Source: PALSA-1006 sp041660815
GTDB lineage: Bacteria > Pseudomonadota > Gammaproteobacteria > Burkholderiales > Gallionellaceae
DNA length: 64,000 bases
Assembly (NCBI GenBank): GCA_041660815.1
Contig: JBAZVN010000004.1
Coordinates: 62,001-126,000, forward strand
Reading direction: 5' to 3'
How positions within the stretch are numbered: position 1 is the stretch's first letter; every line of letters begins with the position of its first letter. Position numbers and translations under genes: made by a program. The notes under the pieces were generated by a model. That model worked only from the letters and a program-made list of their open reading frames with translations, was not told where the DNA came from and did not search any database. This document shows, piece by piece, positions 8,538 through 15,801 of this stretch.

Positions 8538-9398
8538 ATGAGTGCCGATTTTGAAAATATTTTTTCCGGTTTGTCTGATGGCAGTATCGTTCCTTACCTC
8601 GGCGCCGGAGCATTGCAAGGTGTAATTGATCTGGTTACGGGGCAGGATATTCCCGCCGACAGTAATAGTTTGATTCTGGCCATGAACAATGGCCAGCCGA
8701 TGGCACCAAAGCTGATGTATGAATTTCCGCGTGCGGCGATGAATGTGGAACTTAAGCGCGGTCGTTCAGCGGTCAACAAATTTCTCGATGCGACTTATCG
8801 CGATAAACAGTGGAGTACTTCCGCTTTGCATGCGTGGCTGGCGGGGCAAAAGCTGCCATACCTGATTGATACCAACCGTGATACACAAATTCAGAAACAA
8901 TATGCCGGCACGCCGCATACTTTAATTGTTGGCGTGGCGCGTATGTCCGGCAAGGAATATCGCTTCAGCCTCTACCATTATGACGGCACAAAACATACCG
9001 CCGTCGAACCGGAAGCCGTTGATACCAGTCTGCCTATTTTGTTTAAACCGCTGGGCACGCCGCTACCGGATTCCAACTACATCGCATCGGATGCCGATTT
9101 TGTCGACTACATCACCGAACTGATGGGCGGGTTTGCCATTCCTTCGTTTATCAAGCGTATGCGTCAGAACAAACGTTATCTGTTGCTTGGGATGCGCCTG
9201 AATCGCGATACCGACCGGATGGTGTTCTCCGACATTATCTTTGGTGCCGACAATCCCGCAGGCTGGGCACTCATTCCGAATCCGACAGATAAAGAAAAAC
9301 GTTATCTGGAGCGGCTCAATGTCGAGATTATCAATGCCGACACGGCTGAATTTCTTGCTGCGGCGCAAAGCTGGAACGGCAGTTTGGTAGCGGCATGA
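8538..9398 (+). CDS. SIR2-like domain protein of nif clusters
   Basis: This 286-residue soluble protein has an N-terminal VPYLGAGAL (residues 18-26), the Rossmann glycine motif of SIR2-like proteins. The C-terminal part (YLLLGMRLNRDTDRMVF, then NVEIINADTAEFL) is typical of the end of SIR2_2-type domains, where a short beta-strand and helix close the fold. No zinc-binding Cys tetrad of true sirtuin deacetylases is present, so NAD or ADP-ribose binding or hydrolysis is more likely than deacetylation. A GAGGAG ribosome site precedes the ATG. The gene sits behind a sigma-54 promoter and overlaps the hemerythrin gene by ATGA. A role in nitrogen fixation is inferred from this context. Confidence 0.75.
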   Translation: MSADFENIFSGLSDGSIVPYLGAGALQGVIDLVTGQDIPADSNSLILAMNNGQPMAPKLMYEFPRAAMNVELKRGRSAVNKFLDATYRDKQWSTSALHAWLAGQKLPYLIDTNRDTQIQKQYAGTPHTLIVGVARMSGKEYRFSLYHYDGTKHTAVEPEAVDTSLPILFKPLGTPLPDSNYIASDADFVDYITELMGGFAIPSFIKRMRQNKRYLLLGMRLNRDTDRMVFSDIIFGADNPAGWALIPNPTDKEKRYLERLNVEIINADTAEFLAAAQSWNGSLVAA

Positions 9399-9793
9399 GT
9401 AGGCATGAAGCAAAATGGGATGAGACGCGTCACACGCTTGGCATGGATGAGATGGACAACACCCATCGGGAATTCATCACTCAGGTAGCCGCGCTCATCG
9501 CCGCCAGTAATGCCGAGTTTCCGGCGCTATTTCAGACGCTCGTCAATCATACCCGCGAGCATTTCACCGCAGAGGGGCAGTTGATGCGCGCCGCGAAATA
9601 CCGGGGAATGCCCGAGCATGAAGCTGAACACCACCGTGTACTGGGCGAGCTGCAACAGCTAAATCGCACGCTTAAACGCGGCCATCTGCCGCTGGTGCGC
9701 GCCTATGTGAAAGAAGGGTTGCCGGAGTGGTTTGACACGCATCTGGCTATGATGGATGGGGCGCTGGTGGCGTTTTTAAACAAGCAACAATAA
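9395..9793 (+). CDS. Bacteriohemerythrin
   Basis: This 132-residue four-helix di-iron protein binds O2. Ligand motifs are in order: the first His in DEMDNTHREF, HTREHFTAEG (His...His-Glu), MPEHEAEHHR, and the final HLAMMD (HxxxxD). Length and spacing match stand-alone bacteriohemerythrins. It overlaps the SIR2-like gene by four bases and shares its sigma-54 promoter, which suggests oxygen scavenging or delivery, or oxygen sensing, during nitrogen fixation. It converges with the rnf operon, ending two bases before that gene. Confidence 0.93.
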   Translation: MSRHEAKWDETRHTLGMDEMDNTHREFITQVAALIAASNAEFPALFQTLVNHTREHFTAEGQLMRAAKYRGMPEHEAEHHRVLGELQQLNRTLKRGHLPLVRAYVKEGLPEWFDTHLAMMDGALVAFLNKQQ

Positions 9794-9795
9794 CG

Positions 9796-10149
9796 TCAGG
9801 TAGTTGTCGTTTCCGACGCTTCGCCAGAAAGATCTTGAGAGAGTTTTACTGAAACGAACTCGGCACGCGAGGTGGAGTTGTTTTCTTGATTGTTTAGCGT
9901 GCACCAGGCAAAAAACTCCTGAGGATCGATCCGGCATTCAATCGCTTTCACGCCGGAACGCTGAAATTCGCGGCGCGCTTTTACCGCCATTGCTTTCCAT
10001 TGCGCAAATGAGGGTTCAAAACATTTCGGGTCGGTGGCTGTCGCCTTCACTTGCGCCCAAGTTTCCTCGGTATACCAGGTGAGCCCGATGATCATCGCCT
10101 CGCTGCGCTTTTTCGCTTTTAGACGTTGATATAGTGTGGGGATTCTCAT
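9796..10149 (-). CDS. Conserved hypothetical protein, last gene of the rnf operon
   Basis: This is a 117-residue soluble protein whose family I do not recognise. Core features are GLTWYTEETWAQVK near residue 22, a basic stretch (WKAMAVKARREF) and FFAWC near residue 78. The last ~15 residues are Ser/Thr-rich and probably disordered. The start is uncertain: ATG at 10149 or the internal ATG at 10095. It lies 14 bases downstream of rnfH in the same direction, so it is probably co-transcribed with rnf. Confidence 0.65.
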   Translation of the reverse strand: MRIPTLYQRLKAKKRSEAMIIGLTWYTEETWAQVKATATDPKCFEPSFAQWKAMAVKARREFQRSGVKAIECRIDPQEFFAWCTLNNQENNSTSRAEFVSVKLSQDLSGEASETTTT

Positions 10150-10163
10150 ATTTTTAAGCCCGG

Positions 10164-10442
10164 TTATTCGTCGTCATCGCCCGCAATAATGCGGCGCGGT
10201 ACGGTTGCCGGATCGGCGGTGATAGCGCGGTAAATCTCTACTCGATCACCGGGTTTAAGCGCGGCATCAGGTTCGGCCATTTTGCCGAAGATGCCAATCT
10301 GGTAATTCGCCAAATCGATATGCGGGAATTTCTTGAGGATACCGGATTGCTCGATGGCAAGTTGCACCGTGGCATCCTCCGGTACTTCGATGCGCAGCCA
10401 GAGTTGCTGCGCGGGTTCTGAAAATGCGACGCCGATTTGCAT
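10164..10442 (-). CDS. rnfH: RnfH, ubiquitin-like accessory protein
   Basis: This 92-residue member of the RnfH/UPF0125 family has a beta-grasp fold. The family pattern is clear: ATVQLAIEQSGILKKFPHIDL, then VGIFGK-like IGIFGKMAEPD, then GDRVEIYRAI and the basic PRRII tail. It is the last recognised rnf gene, after rnfE. Its biochemical role is not established; in Azotobacter the gene also closes the nif-linked rnf1 operon. Confidence 0.9.
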   Translation of the reverse strand: MQIGVAFSEPAQQLWLRIEVPEDATVQLAIEQSGILKKFPHIDLANYQIGIFGKMAEPDAALKPGDRVEIYRAITADPATVPRRIIAGDDDE

Positions 10443-10519
10443 AATTTATTCTCCTAACGGGCATGACAAATTGCCGCCCCTGATGATGAACCACGTCGTG
10501 CCCGTTCCCTCTCCTCAAT

Positions 10520-10541
10520 CCTCCCCCGCACGCGGGGGAGG
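10520..10541. other. GC-rich hairpin between rnfE and rnfH
   Basis: CCTCCCCCG-CACG-CGGGGGAGG forms a 9-bp perfect stem with a 4-base loop. It sits in a 128-base gap between rnfE and rnfH and has no U-tract. It may stabilise the upstream message or attenuate expression of rnfH and the gene after it. Confidence 0.6.
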
Positions 10542-10570
10542 AGGCGATCGAACGCTGCGCGAGTTTGACG

Positions 10571-11248
10571 TTAACTTGCTGACGTTTCTGACGTTGCCAG
10601 CGTCGCACGTTCGGCACGGCGCTGATCCAGCACGCGTTTGGAGGCAAGCAGCAGGCCCACCACCATAAAGCCGCCGGGCGGCAAAATCATCAATAAAAAC
10701 CCTTTATAATCATGCACTAATGTAATTTCCAGAAAGGCAAAGGCAGGGCCCAGCAGCAGGTGGGCATTGGCAAATAAAGTGCCACTGCCAAAAATCTCGC
10801 GCACACCGCCAATGATCACCAGCGAAAGCGTGAAGCCGATGCCCATCATCAGGCCGTCTAATGCCGAGTCAGCCATGTCATTTTTCGAGGCAAACGCTTC
10901 GGCACGCCCGAGGATCGCGCAGTTCACCACGATCAGCGCGATGAAGAGACCCAGTACTTTGTATAGCTCATGCGCCCAGGCGTTCAGGCTCATGTCCACC
11001 AGTGTTACCAGTGTCGCAATTAGCACGATATACACCGGTATTCGCACCTCGGGACTGACCAAATGGCGGATGCTGGCGATGATGATATTGGAAAATACTA
11101 ATACTGCTGTGGTCGCAAGTCCCATACCGAGTGCATTGGTTGCCGTGCTGGTGACGGCCAATGTCGGACATAAGGCCAGCATCTGTACAAATACGACGTT
11201 GTTATCCCAGAGCCCGTCCCGGGAGATGCGCGCGTATTTTTCATTCAT
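10571..11248 (-). CDS. rnfE: RnfE, membrane subunit of the Rnf complex
   Basis: This integral membrane subunit (NqrD-like) is part of the ion-pumping NADH:ferredoxin oxidoreductase and has six hydrophobic segments. Family motifs are LCPTLAVTSTATNALGMGLA near the N-terminus and VVNCAILGRAEAFASKN in the middle, each containing a conserved Cys that can ligate the intramembrane Fe-S cluster shared with RnfA. I chose MNEKYARISRDGLWDNN at 11248, preceded by GGGAG; a longer frame to 11293 is not family-like. It overlaps the end of rnfG by 8 bases. Confidence 0.95.
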   Translation of the reverse strand: MNEKYARISRDGLWDNNVVFVQMLALCPTLAVTSTATNALGMGLATTAVLVFSNIIIASIRHLVSPEVRIPVYIVLIATLVTLVDMSLNAWAHELYKVLGLFIALIVVNCAILGRAEAFASKNDMADSALDGLMMGIGFTLSLVIIGGVREIFGSGTLFANAHLLLGPAFAFLEITLVHDYKGFLLMILPPGGFMVVGLLLASKRVLDQRRAERATLATSETSAS

Positions 11249-11864
11249 GATTTTCTCCCGCTTCATCAAGCAGTGTACTGCGTTCTTTTTCAAAAAACTC
11301 CAGCCCGGCCTTCACGGCGTTAACTACGCCACGCGGGGTGATGGTCGCTCCGGCAAACTGATCAAAATCCCCTCCGTCTTTTTTAACCGCCCATTTTTCC
11401 AGCGGCGGGTTGCCAATATATTTACCGTCAAAACTGAATATCCATTTGTTTTTGGCAGGTTCAATTTTGTCACCCAGTCCGGGGGTTTCAGCGTGTTTCA
11501 GGACTCGCACGCCCAAAATTTTTCCTTCGCGCGACACCCCCATCACACACACAATCGCACCGGCATAACCGCGCCCCGTCACGCGATACACGACGGCATC
11601 TACTTTGTCGGCATGGCGTGCACGGTAAACGGTTACGTCGCCGCCCGGTCCGGCTAAAACAACCGTGTCTTGCGTTATATTATTATCGTATTGACCGGGC
11701 AAAACGATTGCTAGAGATTGTTGCAAGTCCAATGCTTCAGCCTTGCGAATATCAGCTTCGGTAGCGCGAGAAGCAAAAGCTAAAATCGCGCTGGTTAACA
11801 AAGCGACTCCGCCCAGCAATATCCCCTGATAACTCAGTTTTTCCCGTAGTTGTTCGAGATTCAT
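11241..11864 (-). CDS. rnfG: RnfG, FMN-carrying subunit of the Rnf complex
   Basis: One N-terminal transmembrane helix (residues about 13-31) is followed by a periplasmic FMN-binding domain. The covalent flavin site is the Thr of FAGATITPRG, about residue 174. The motif HAETPGLGDKI is also typical. The start at 11864 is chosen because an AAGGAG site lies just upstream and the rnfD stop is two bases away. Flavin would be attached by an ApbE-type transferase, which is not in this window. Confidence 0.95.
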   Translation of the reverse strand: MNLEQLREKLSYQGILLGGVALLTSAILAFASRATEADIRKAEALDLQQSLAIVLPGQYDNNITQDTVVLAGPGGDVTVYRARHADKVDAVVYRVTGRGYAGAIVCVMGVSREGKILGVRVLKHAETPGLGDKIEPAKNKWIFSFDGKYIGNPPLEKWAVKKDGGDFDQFAGATITPRGVVNAVKAGLEFFEKERSTLLDEAGENHE

Positions 11865-11865
11865 G

Positions 11866-12933
11866 TTATGACTCCTTACTGACAGGAAGCGGGGTGCCCT
11901 TGCGATCACGACCGTAAATGCGCGGTTTGATATATTGATCTATCAGCGGCGTCGCTGAGTTCATCAGCAACACGGCGAACGCCACCCCCTCGGGATAGCC
12001 GCCCCAGGTGCGGATAATCCAGGTCAGCAAACCGCAACCTAATCCAAAAATAAATTGCCCCAATGCGGTATTAGGCGACGTTACCGGATCGGTAATAATG
12101 AAAAACGCGGCCAACATCAAACCGCCGCTGAGCAGGTGTACCAGCGGGTCGGCATAATGATTTGCATCAAGCGCGTTAAACAGCAGGGCGGGTAGCGCCA
12201 CGCCAAGCAGCATGGCAACCGGGGCATGCCAGGTAATGATGCGGCGGGCAATCAGAAATAAGCCGCCCGCCAATAAAAACAAGGCGGCGGTCTCACCCAG
12301 ACTACCGGCACGACTTCCCCATAGCGCATCCATCGGGGTGAAATAGCCGATGAGTGCCTGATCCAATCCAACCCCACGGGTGAATTCGGTTTTTACATGC
12401 CCCAGCAAAGAGGCGCTGGCCATGCCGTCAAGCGGTTGGCTTAAGAAAGTCACGCGCAGGCTTTCCAGCAAACCCGGTGCGGATGCGGAACCGAGCGGTG
12501 CGGGTGTAACCCATGCCGTCATTTCCAACGGGAAGGAGATCAGCAGCATGACGCGAGCTGCCATGGCCGGATTGAATACATTTTGTCCCAGTCCGCCGAA
12601 TATTTGTTTGCCGATAATGACCGCAAACAAACTGCCCAATATGGCGATCCACCAGGGCGCAAAGGGCGGTAGCGATATGGCCAATAGCCATGCCGTCAAT
12701 ATTCCCGAGCCGTCCAGCAGCGCGGGTCGAATGGCGCGATTCTGCAAGCGCAACACAAAAGCTTCGCCGATGATTGCGCTTAGCAATGAAATGACCCACA
12801 AATTTATTGCCGGCCAGCCATACAGCCAAAAACCGAACAGGGTGGCGGGCGTAAGTGCGAGCATGACGGTCAGCATAATTTTACTGATGCTGACCGTGGC
12901 GTGCGCATGCGGGGAATGGGCGATGGGATTCAT
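11866..12933 (-). CDS. rnfD: RnfD, membrane flavoprotein subunit of the Rnf complex
   Basis: This 355-residue multi-spanning subunit is NqrB-like. Family features are GKQIFGGLGQNVFNPAM at about 108-124, DPLVHLLSGG, and FFIITDPVTSPNT near 280. The covalent FMN site of this family is normally a Thr in an SGAT-type motif; here the equivalent stretch reads DGMASASLL (residues 169-177), so the acceptor would be Ser175 (see findings). The ATG at 12933 overlaps the end of rnfC by four bases. Confidence 0.94.
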   Translation of the reverse strand: MNPIAHSPHAHATVSISKIMLTVMLALTPATLFGFWLYGWPAINLWVISLLSAIIGEAFVLRLQNRAIRPALLDGSGILTAWLLAISLPPFAPWWIAILGSLFAVIIGKQIFGGLGQNVFNPAMAARVMLLISFPLEMTAWVTPAPLGSASAPGLLESLRVTFLSQPLDGMASASLLGHVKTEFTRGVGLDQALIGYFTPMDALWGSRAGSLGETAALFLLAGGLFLIARRIITWHAPVAMLLGVALPALLFNALDANHYADPLVHLLSGGLMLAAFFIITDPVTSPNTALGQFIFGLGCGLLTWIIRTWGGYPEGVAFAVLLMNSATPLIDQYIKPRIYGRDRKGTPLPVSKES

Positions 12934-14408
12934 GCTACCTCCGTTGCTGCTTTGGCTGCGGCTGCAGCACGTTCTTTGGCTTCGCGCGCGGCTTTGCGTT
13001 TGGCAGCCGCTTCGGCACGATCCCGTGCGATTTTTGCGATACGTTCAGTGCGTGCTTCGGCTAATTTTTTGGTGGATTCCTGTTTTAGCTTGGCCCGCTC
13101 TTGTGCCGCAAGATCACCTTTTGCGTAATTAAAATAATGCACCAGTGGGATATGCGCCGGGCAAACATAAGAACACGAGCCGCATGCGATGCAATCTTTG
13201 AGTCCCAAGTTGACCGCGCCGGATAAATCGGAAATTCGAATATGCGCGGCCATTTCCAGTGGCAATAAACCCACCGGGCACGCTCTTACACAGGTCGAAC
13301 AGCGAATACACGGAGAGGCTTGCGTTTGTCCGATTTCTTGCGCGGTGAGTGCCAGCACACCGCCCGTGCCTTTGACAACCGGCACGCGGGTATTGCTAAT
13401 GTGCTGCCCCATCATCGGCCCGCCGAGCACTAAACGTGCGGCAGGCTGCGTATATCCGTCGGCGAAATCAATCAGTTCTTGCACCGGAGTGCCCACCAAC
13501 GCTTCCACATTGCAGGGCGTTTTAATGGCGGCGCCGCTCAGCGTAACAATGCGCGAAATGAGCGGGCGTCCGTAGCGAATGGCTTGCTGTACCGCAAACG
13601 CGGTGGCCACGTTATGCACCACCACACCGATATCGGCCGGCCTCCCTCCTGCGGGAATTTCATGGCCGGTCAGCACTTGGATAATTTGTTTTTCGGAGCC
13701 CATCGGGTACATACTGGGCATGGCGATTATCTTGACCGCGCTATCTTTTGCCGCGGCCTGCATGGCGGCAATGGCTTCCGGTTTATTGTCTTCAATGCCG
13801 ACCAGGATATTTTTTGCGGCGACTGCCGTGGCAATCAGGCGGATTCCCTCGATTATCTGTGCGGCGCGCTCGCGCATGATGCGGTCGTCACAGGTGAGAT
13901 AAGGCTCGCATTCGCCGCCATTCATGATGAGCGTGTGTACCCCGCTATTGCGACTCAGATTGAGCTTGAGTGCGGCAGGAAACGTTGCCCCTCCCAAACC
14001 CACAATGCCCGCTTCTCCCACACGCGCAGAAATTTGTTCCGGGGTAAGCGTAAACGGATCATCCACGGGAACGGTGTTGATCCAGCGCTCTTCGCCATCG
14101 CTTTCCAAGGTAATTGTCGGCACCGGCAAACCGGAAGGGTGGGGAGAAAACCCGTCACCCAGTGCCGTAATCACCCCCGAGGTCGGGGCATGGATGGGGG
14201 AGGAAACCGCGCCCTGCGCCGCCGCGATGAGTTGCCCCTTCAGCACCCGGTCACCGATCTGCACCAGCGGGGAAGCCGGGGCGCCGATATGCTGTTGCAT
14301 CGAGATGTATAAAAACTTTGGCAAAGGAACAGGTCGGATATGACGCTGTGCAGATAATTCTTTGCGTCCTTCCGGATGCACACCGCCGCGCAAGTTAAAT
14401 AGTTTCAT
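12930..14408 (-). CDS. rnfC: RnfC, NADH- and Fe-S-binding subunit of the Rnf complex
   Basis: This peripheral 492-residue subunit contains the NADH/FMN site. The N-terminus has the RGGVHP motif, residues ~135-150 hold the glycine-rich VGLGGATFPAALKL, and NGGECEPYLTCDD follows. Two [4Fe-4S] motifs, CIRCSTCVRACP and CIACGSCSYVCP, lie at about 370-420. The last ~60 residues are a Lys/Ala/Glu-rich coiled coil, common in proteobacterial RnfC. It overlaps rnfB by four bases and rnfD by four, so the operon is tightly coupled. Confidence 0.96.
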   Translation of the reverse strand: MKLFNLRGGVHPEGRKELSAQRHIRPVPLPKFLYISMQQHIGAPASPLVQIGDRVLKGQLIAAAQGAVSSPIHAPTSGVITALGDGFSPHPSGLPVPTITLESDGEERWINTVPVDDPFTLTPEQISARVGEAGIVGLGGATFPAALKLNLSRNSGVHTLIMNGGECEPYLTCDDRIMRERAAQIIEGIRLIATAVAAKNILVGIEDNKPEAIAAMQAAAKDSAVKIIAMPSMYPMGSEKQIIQVLTGHEIPAGGRPADIGVVVHNVATAFAVQQAIRYGRPLISRIVTLSGAAIKTPCNVEALVGTPVQELIDFADGYTQPAARLVLGGPMMGQHISNTRVPVVKGTGGVLALTAQEIGQTQASPCIRCSTCVRACPVGLLPLEMAAHIRISDLSGAVNLGLKDCIACGSCSYVCPAHIPLVHYFNYAKGDLAAQERAKLKQESTKKLAEARTERIAKIARDRAEAAAKRKAAREAKERAAAAAKAATEVA

Positions 14409-14944
14409 ATTGCCTCCGCCGCACTGGGTTTATGCCAATACCAGGATTGCAGCGTCGGGGGGACGGGCTGGAGTTTGATGGATTCGGTGGGGCACACTGC
14501 TTCGCATTTTCCGCAGGCGGTGCAGGCTTCGCGAAACACCACATGAATTTGTTGTGCGGCACCCATGATGGCGTCGGTGGGACACACTTTAAAACAACGC
14601 GTGCAGCCGATACAAATTTCCTCTTTGACTTCTGCGAGCATCGGCACGCTTTCTTTTACACCGGAAAGATCCGCATCCACCCCCAACTTGGCTGCCAAAG
14701 CCTGTACCAGAGCGCGTCCGCCGGGTGGACATAGCGTAACCGTTGCCGTGCCGCTGGCAAGTGCTTGCGCAGCGCCCGCACATCCCGGAAAGCCGCATTG
14801 GCCGCATTGTGCACCGGGTAATAACTGTTCGAGTTCCGCAGCCAGCGGATTGCCTTCGACCTTTAAAAATCGGGCGGCCAGCCCCAGCAATAATCCCAGG
14901 ATTATGCCCAGCATGGTTAAGCTGATGACGGCGGATAGCAACAT
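14405..14944 (-). CDS. rnfB: RnfB, ferredoxin-like subunit of the Rnf complex
   Basis: An N-terminal membrane anchor (residues 4-26) is followed by the RnfB-specific Fe-S domain CGQCGFPGC...LCPPGG and two ferredoxin-type [4Fe-4S] motifs, CIGCTRCFKVCP and CTACGKCEAVCP. The subunit connects the membrane electron path to soluble ferredoxin. In this operon electron flow is expected to run toward low-potential ferredoxin, which feeds NifH. Its length of 179 residues is normal. Confidence 0.96.
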   Translation of the reverse strand: MLLSAVISLTMLGIILGLLLGLAARFLKVEGNPLAAELEQLLPGAQCGQCGFPGCAGAAQALASGTATVTLCPPGGRALVQALAAKLGVDADLSGVKESVPMLAEVKEEICIGCTRCFKVCPTDAIMGAAQQIHVVFREACTACGKCEAVCPTESIKLQPVPPTLQSWYWHKPSAAEAI

Positions 14945-14958
14945 CTCAAATATCTCCT

Positions 14959-15540
14959 TTAATGACCAGCCAAACCGGCAAAACCCATAAATGCCAGCGA
15001 CAGCAAACCTGCCACAACAAATCCAATCGGTGCGCCGCTAAAAGCCGGGGGAACCTGAGCCAAGGCCAAGCGTATACGTAATCCGGTAAAGAGCAGCATC
15101 ACCAGCGTGAAGCCCAGCGCTGAACCGAATCCATATAACAAGCTGTGAAAGAAACTATTTTGTTCCTGAATATTGAGTAATGCGATTCCCAGTACTGCGC
15201 AGTTTGTGGTGATGAGGGGCAGGTAAATTCCGAGTACTTGGTATAAAGCCGGACTGGTTTTTTTAATGACCATTTCGGTGAACTGCACTACCGCTGCGAT
15301 GGTCATGATGAATGCTAGAATGCGCAGATACCCGATACCCAGCGGAGCCAGTAACCAATGTTCCAGCATCCAGGTGGCCGCCATGGTTAGTGTTAATACA
15401 AAGGTGGTGGCCATGCCCATGCCCAGTGCACCGTCCATTTTTTTGGATACGCCCATGAAGGCACACAGACCCAGAAATTTCACCAGCACCACGTTATTCA
15501 CCAGTGCGGTGGCCAGCAGCAACAGCAAGTATTCGCTCAT
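14959..15540 (-). CDS. rnfA: RnfA, membrane subunit of the Rnf complex
   Basis: This 193-residue NqrE-like membrane protein has six hydrophobic segments. It carries the paired conserved motifs VKFLGLCAFMGVSKK and TTNCAVLGIALLN, whose Cys residues face the same intramembrane cluster as those of RnfE. The start MSEYLLLLLATALVNN at 15540 follows an AGGAG site; an extension to 15570 would run into the sigma-54 promoter. It is the first gene of the rnf operon. Confidence 0.96.
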   Translation of the reverse strand: MSEYLLLLLATALVNNVVLVKFLGLCAFMGVSKKMDGALGMGMATTFVLTLTMAATWMLEHWLLAPLGIGYLRILAFIMTIAAVVQFTEMVIKKTSPALYQVLGIYLPLITTNCAVLGIALLNIQEQNSFFHSLLYGFGSALGFTLVMLLFTGLRIRLALAQVPPAFSGAPIGFVVAGLLSLAFMGFAGLAGH

Positions 15541-15565
15541 ATCAACAGTCTCCTGCCGCTTACTG

Positions 15566-15581
15566 TGCAAATCTTATGCCA
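15566..15581 (-). promoter_or_regulatory. Sigma-54 promoter of the rnf operon
   Basis: On the minus strand this reads TGGCATAAGATTTGCA, matching TGGCACG-N4-TTGCA except at two variable positions. The predicted start is near 15556, a few bases before the rnfA ribosome site. Confidence 0.85.
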
Positions 15582-15634
15582 GTCGCGATGCACCAGATCG
15601 TGTCTTCACAGAATCAGTCACTTAGTGCGGGCGC

Positions 15635-15649
15635 GCACCAGATGAGTGC
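15635..15649. promoter_or_regulatory. Possible NtrC site in the rnfA-nifL intergenic region
   Basis: GCACC-AGATG-AGTGC fits the NtrC dyad GCACY-N5-RGTGC. It lies about 100 bp upstream of the nifL -24 element, the right distance for an enhancer that would start nifLA transcription under nitrogen limitation. A related half site (GCACCAGATC) is at about 15591. Confidence 0.5.
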
Positions 15650-15688
15650 AAACATCCTTGCGGATTGTCGGTTCCGGTAAATTGTGGA

Positions 15689-15704
15689 TGTCGTAAACAT
15701 GACA
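15689..15704. promoter_or_regulatory. NifA activator site in the rnfA-nifL intergenic region
   Basis: TGT-CGTAAACATG-ACA is an exact NifA dyad. It is about 108 bp upstream of the rnf -24 element and 43 bp upstream of the nifL -24 element, so the rnf operon is the more likely target. Confidence 0.75.
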
Positions 15705-15746
15705 TTAGCGCTTGTAATGCTTACATTTTTTTGTTGAGGCATTCTT

Positions 15747-15762
15747 GGGCATGGTTATTGCT
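15747..15762 (+). promoter_or_regulatory. Sigma-54 promoter of nifLA
   Basis: GGGCATGGTTATTGCT keeps the invariant GG and GC with correct spacing and most of the flanking consensus. The predicted start is about 30 bases before the nifL ATG. Confidence 0.75.
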
Positions 15763-15801
15763 GATTCTTTAGCTTGAGACTCACTTTACACTGGAACCAA
15801 A

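Noticed and set aside
8538..9398. Sirtuin protein deacetylase
   Set aside because: The zinc Cys tetrad and the canonical catalytic motifs are absent; only a SIR2-like NAD fold is supported.
13479..14312. 277-codon open frame antisense to rnfC
   Set aside because: It is a shadow frame rich in Arg, His and Gly; rnfC is clear.
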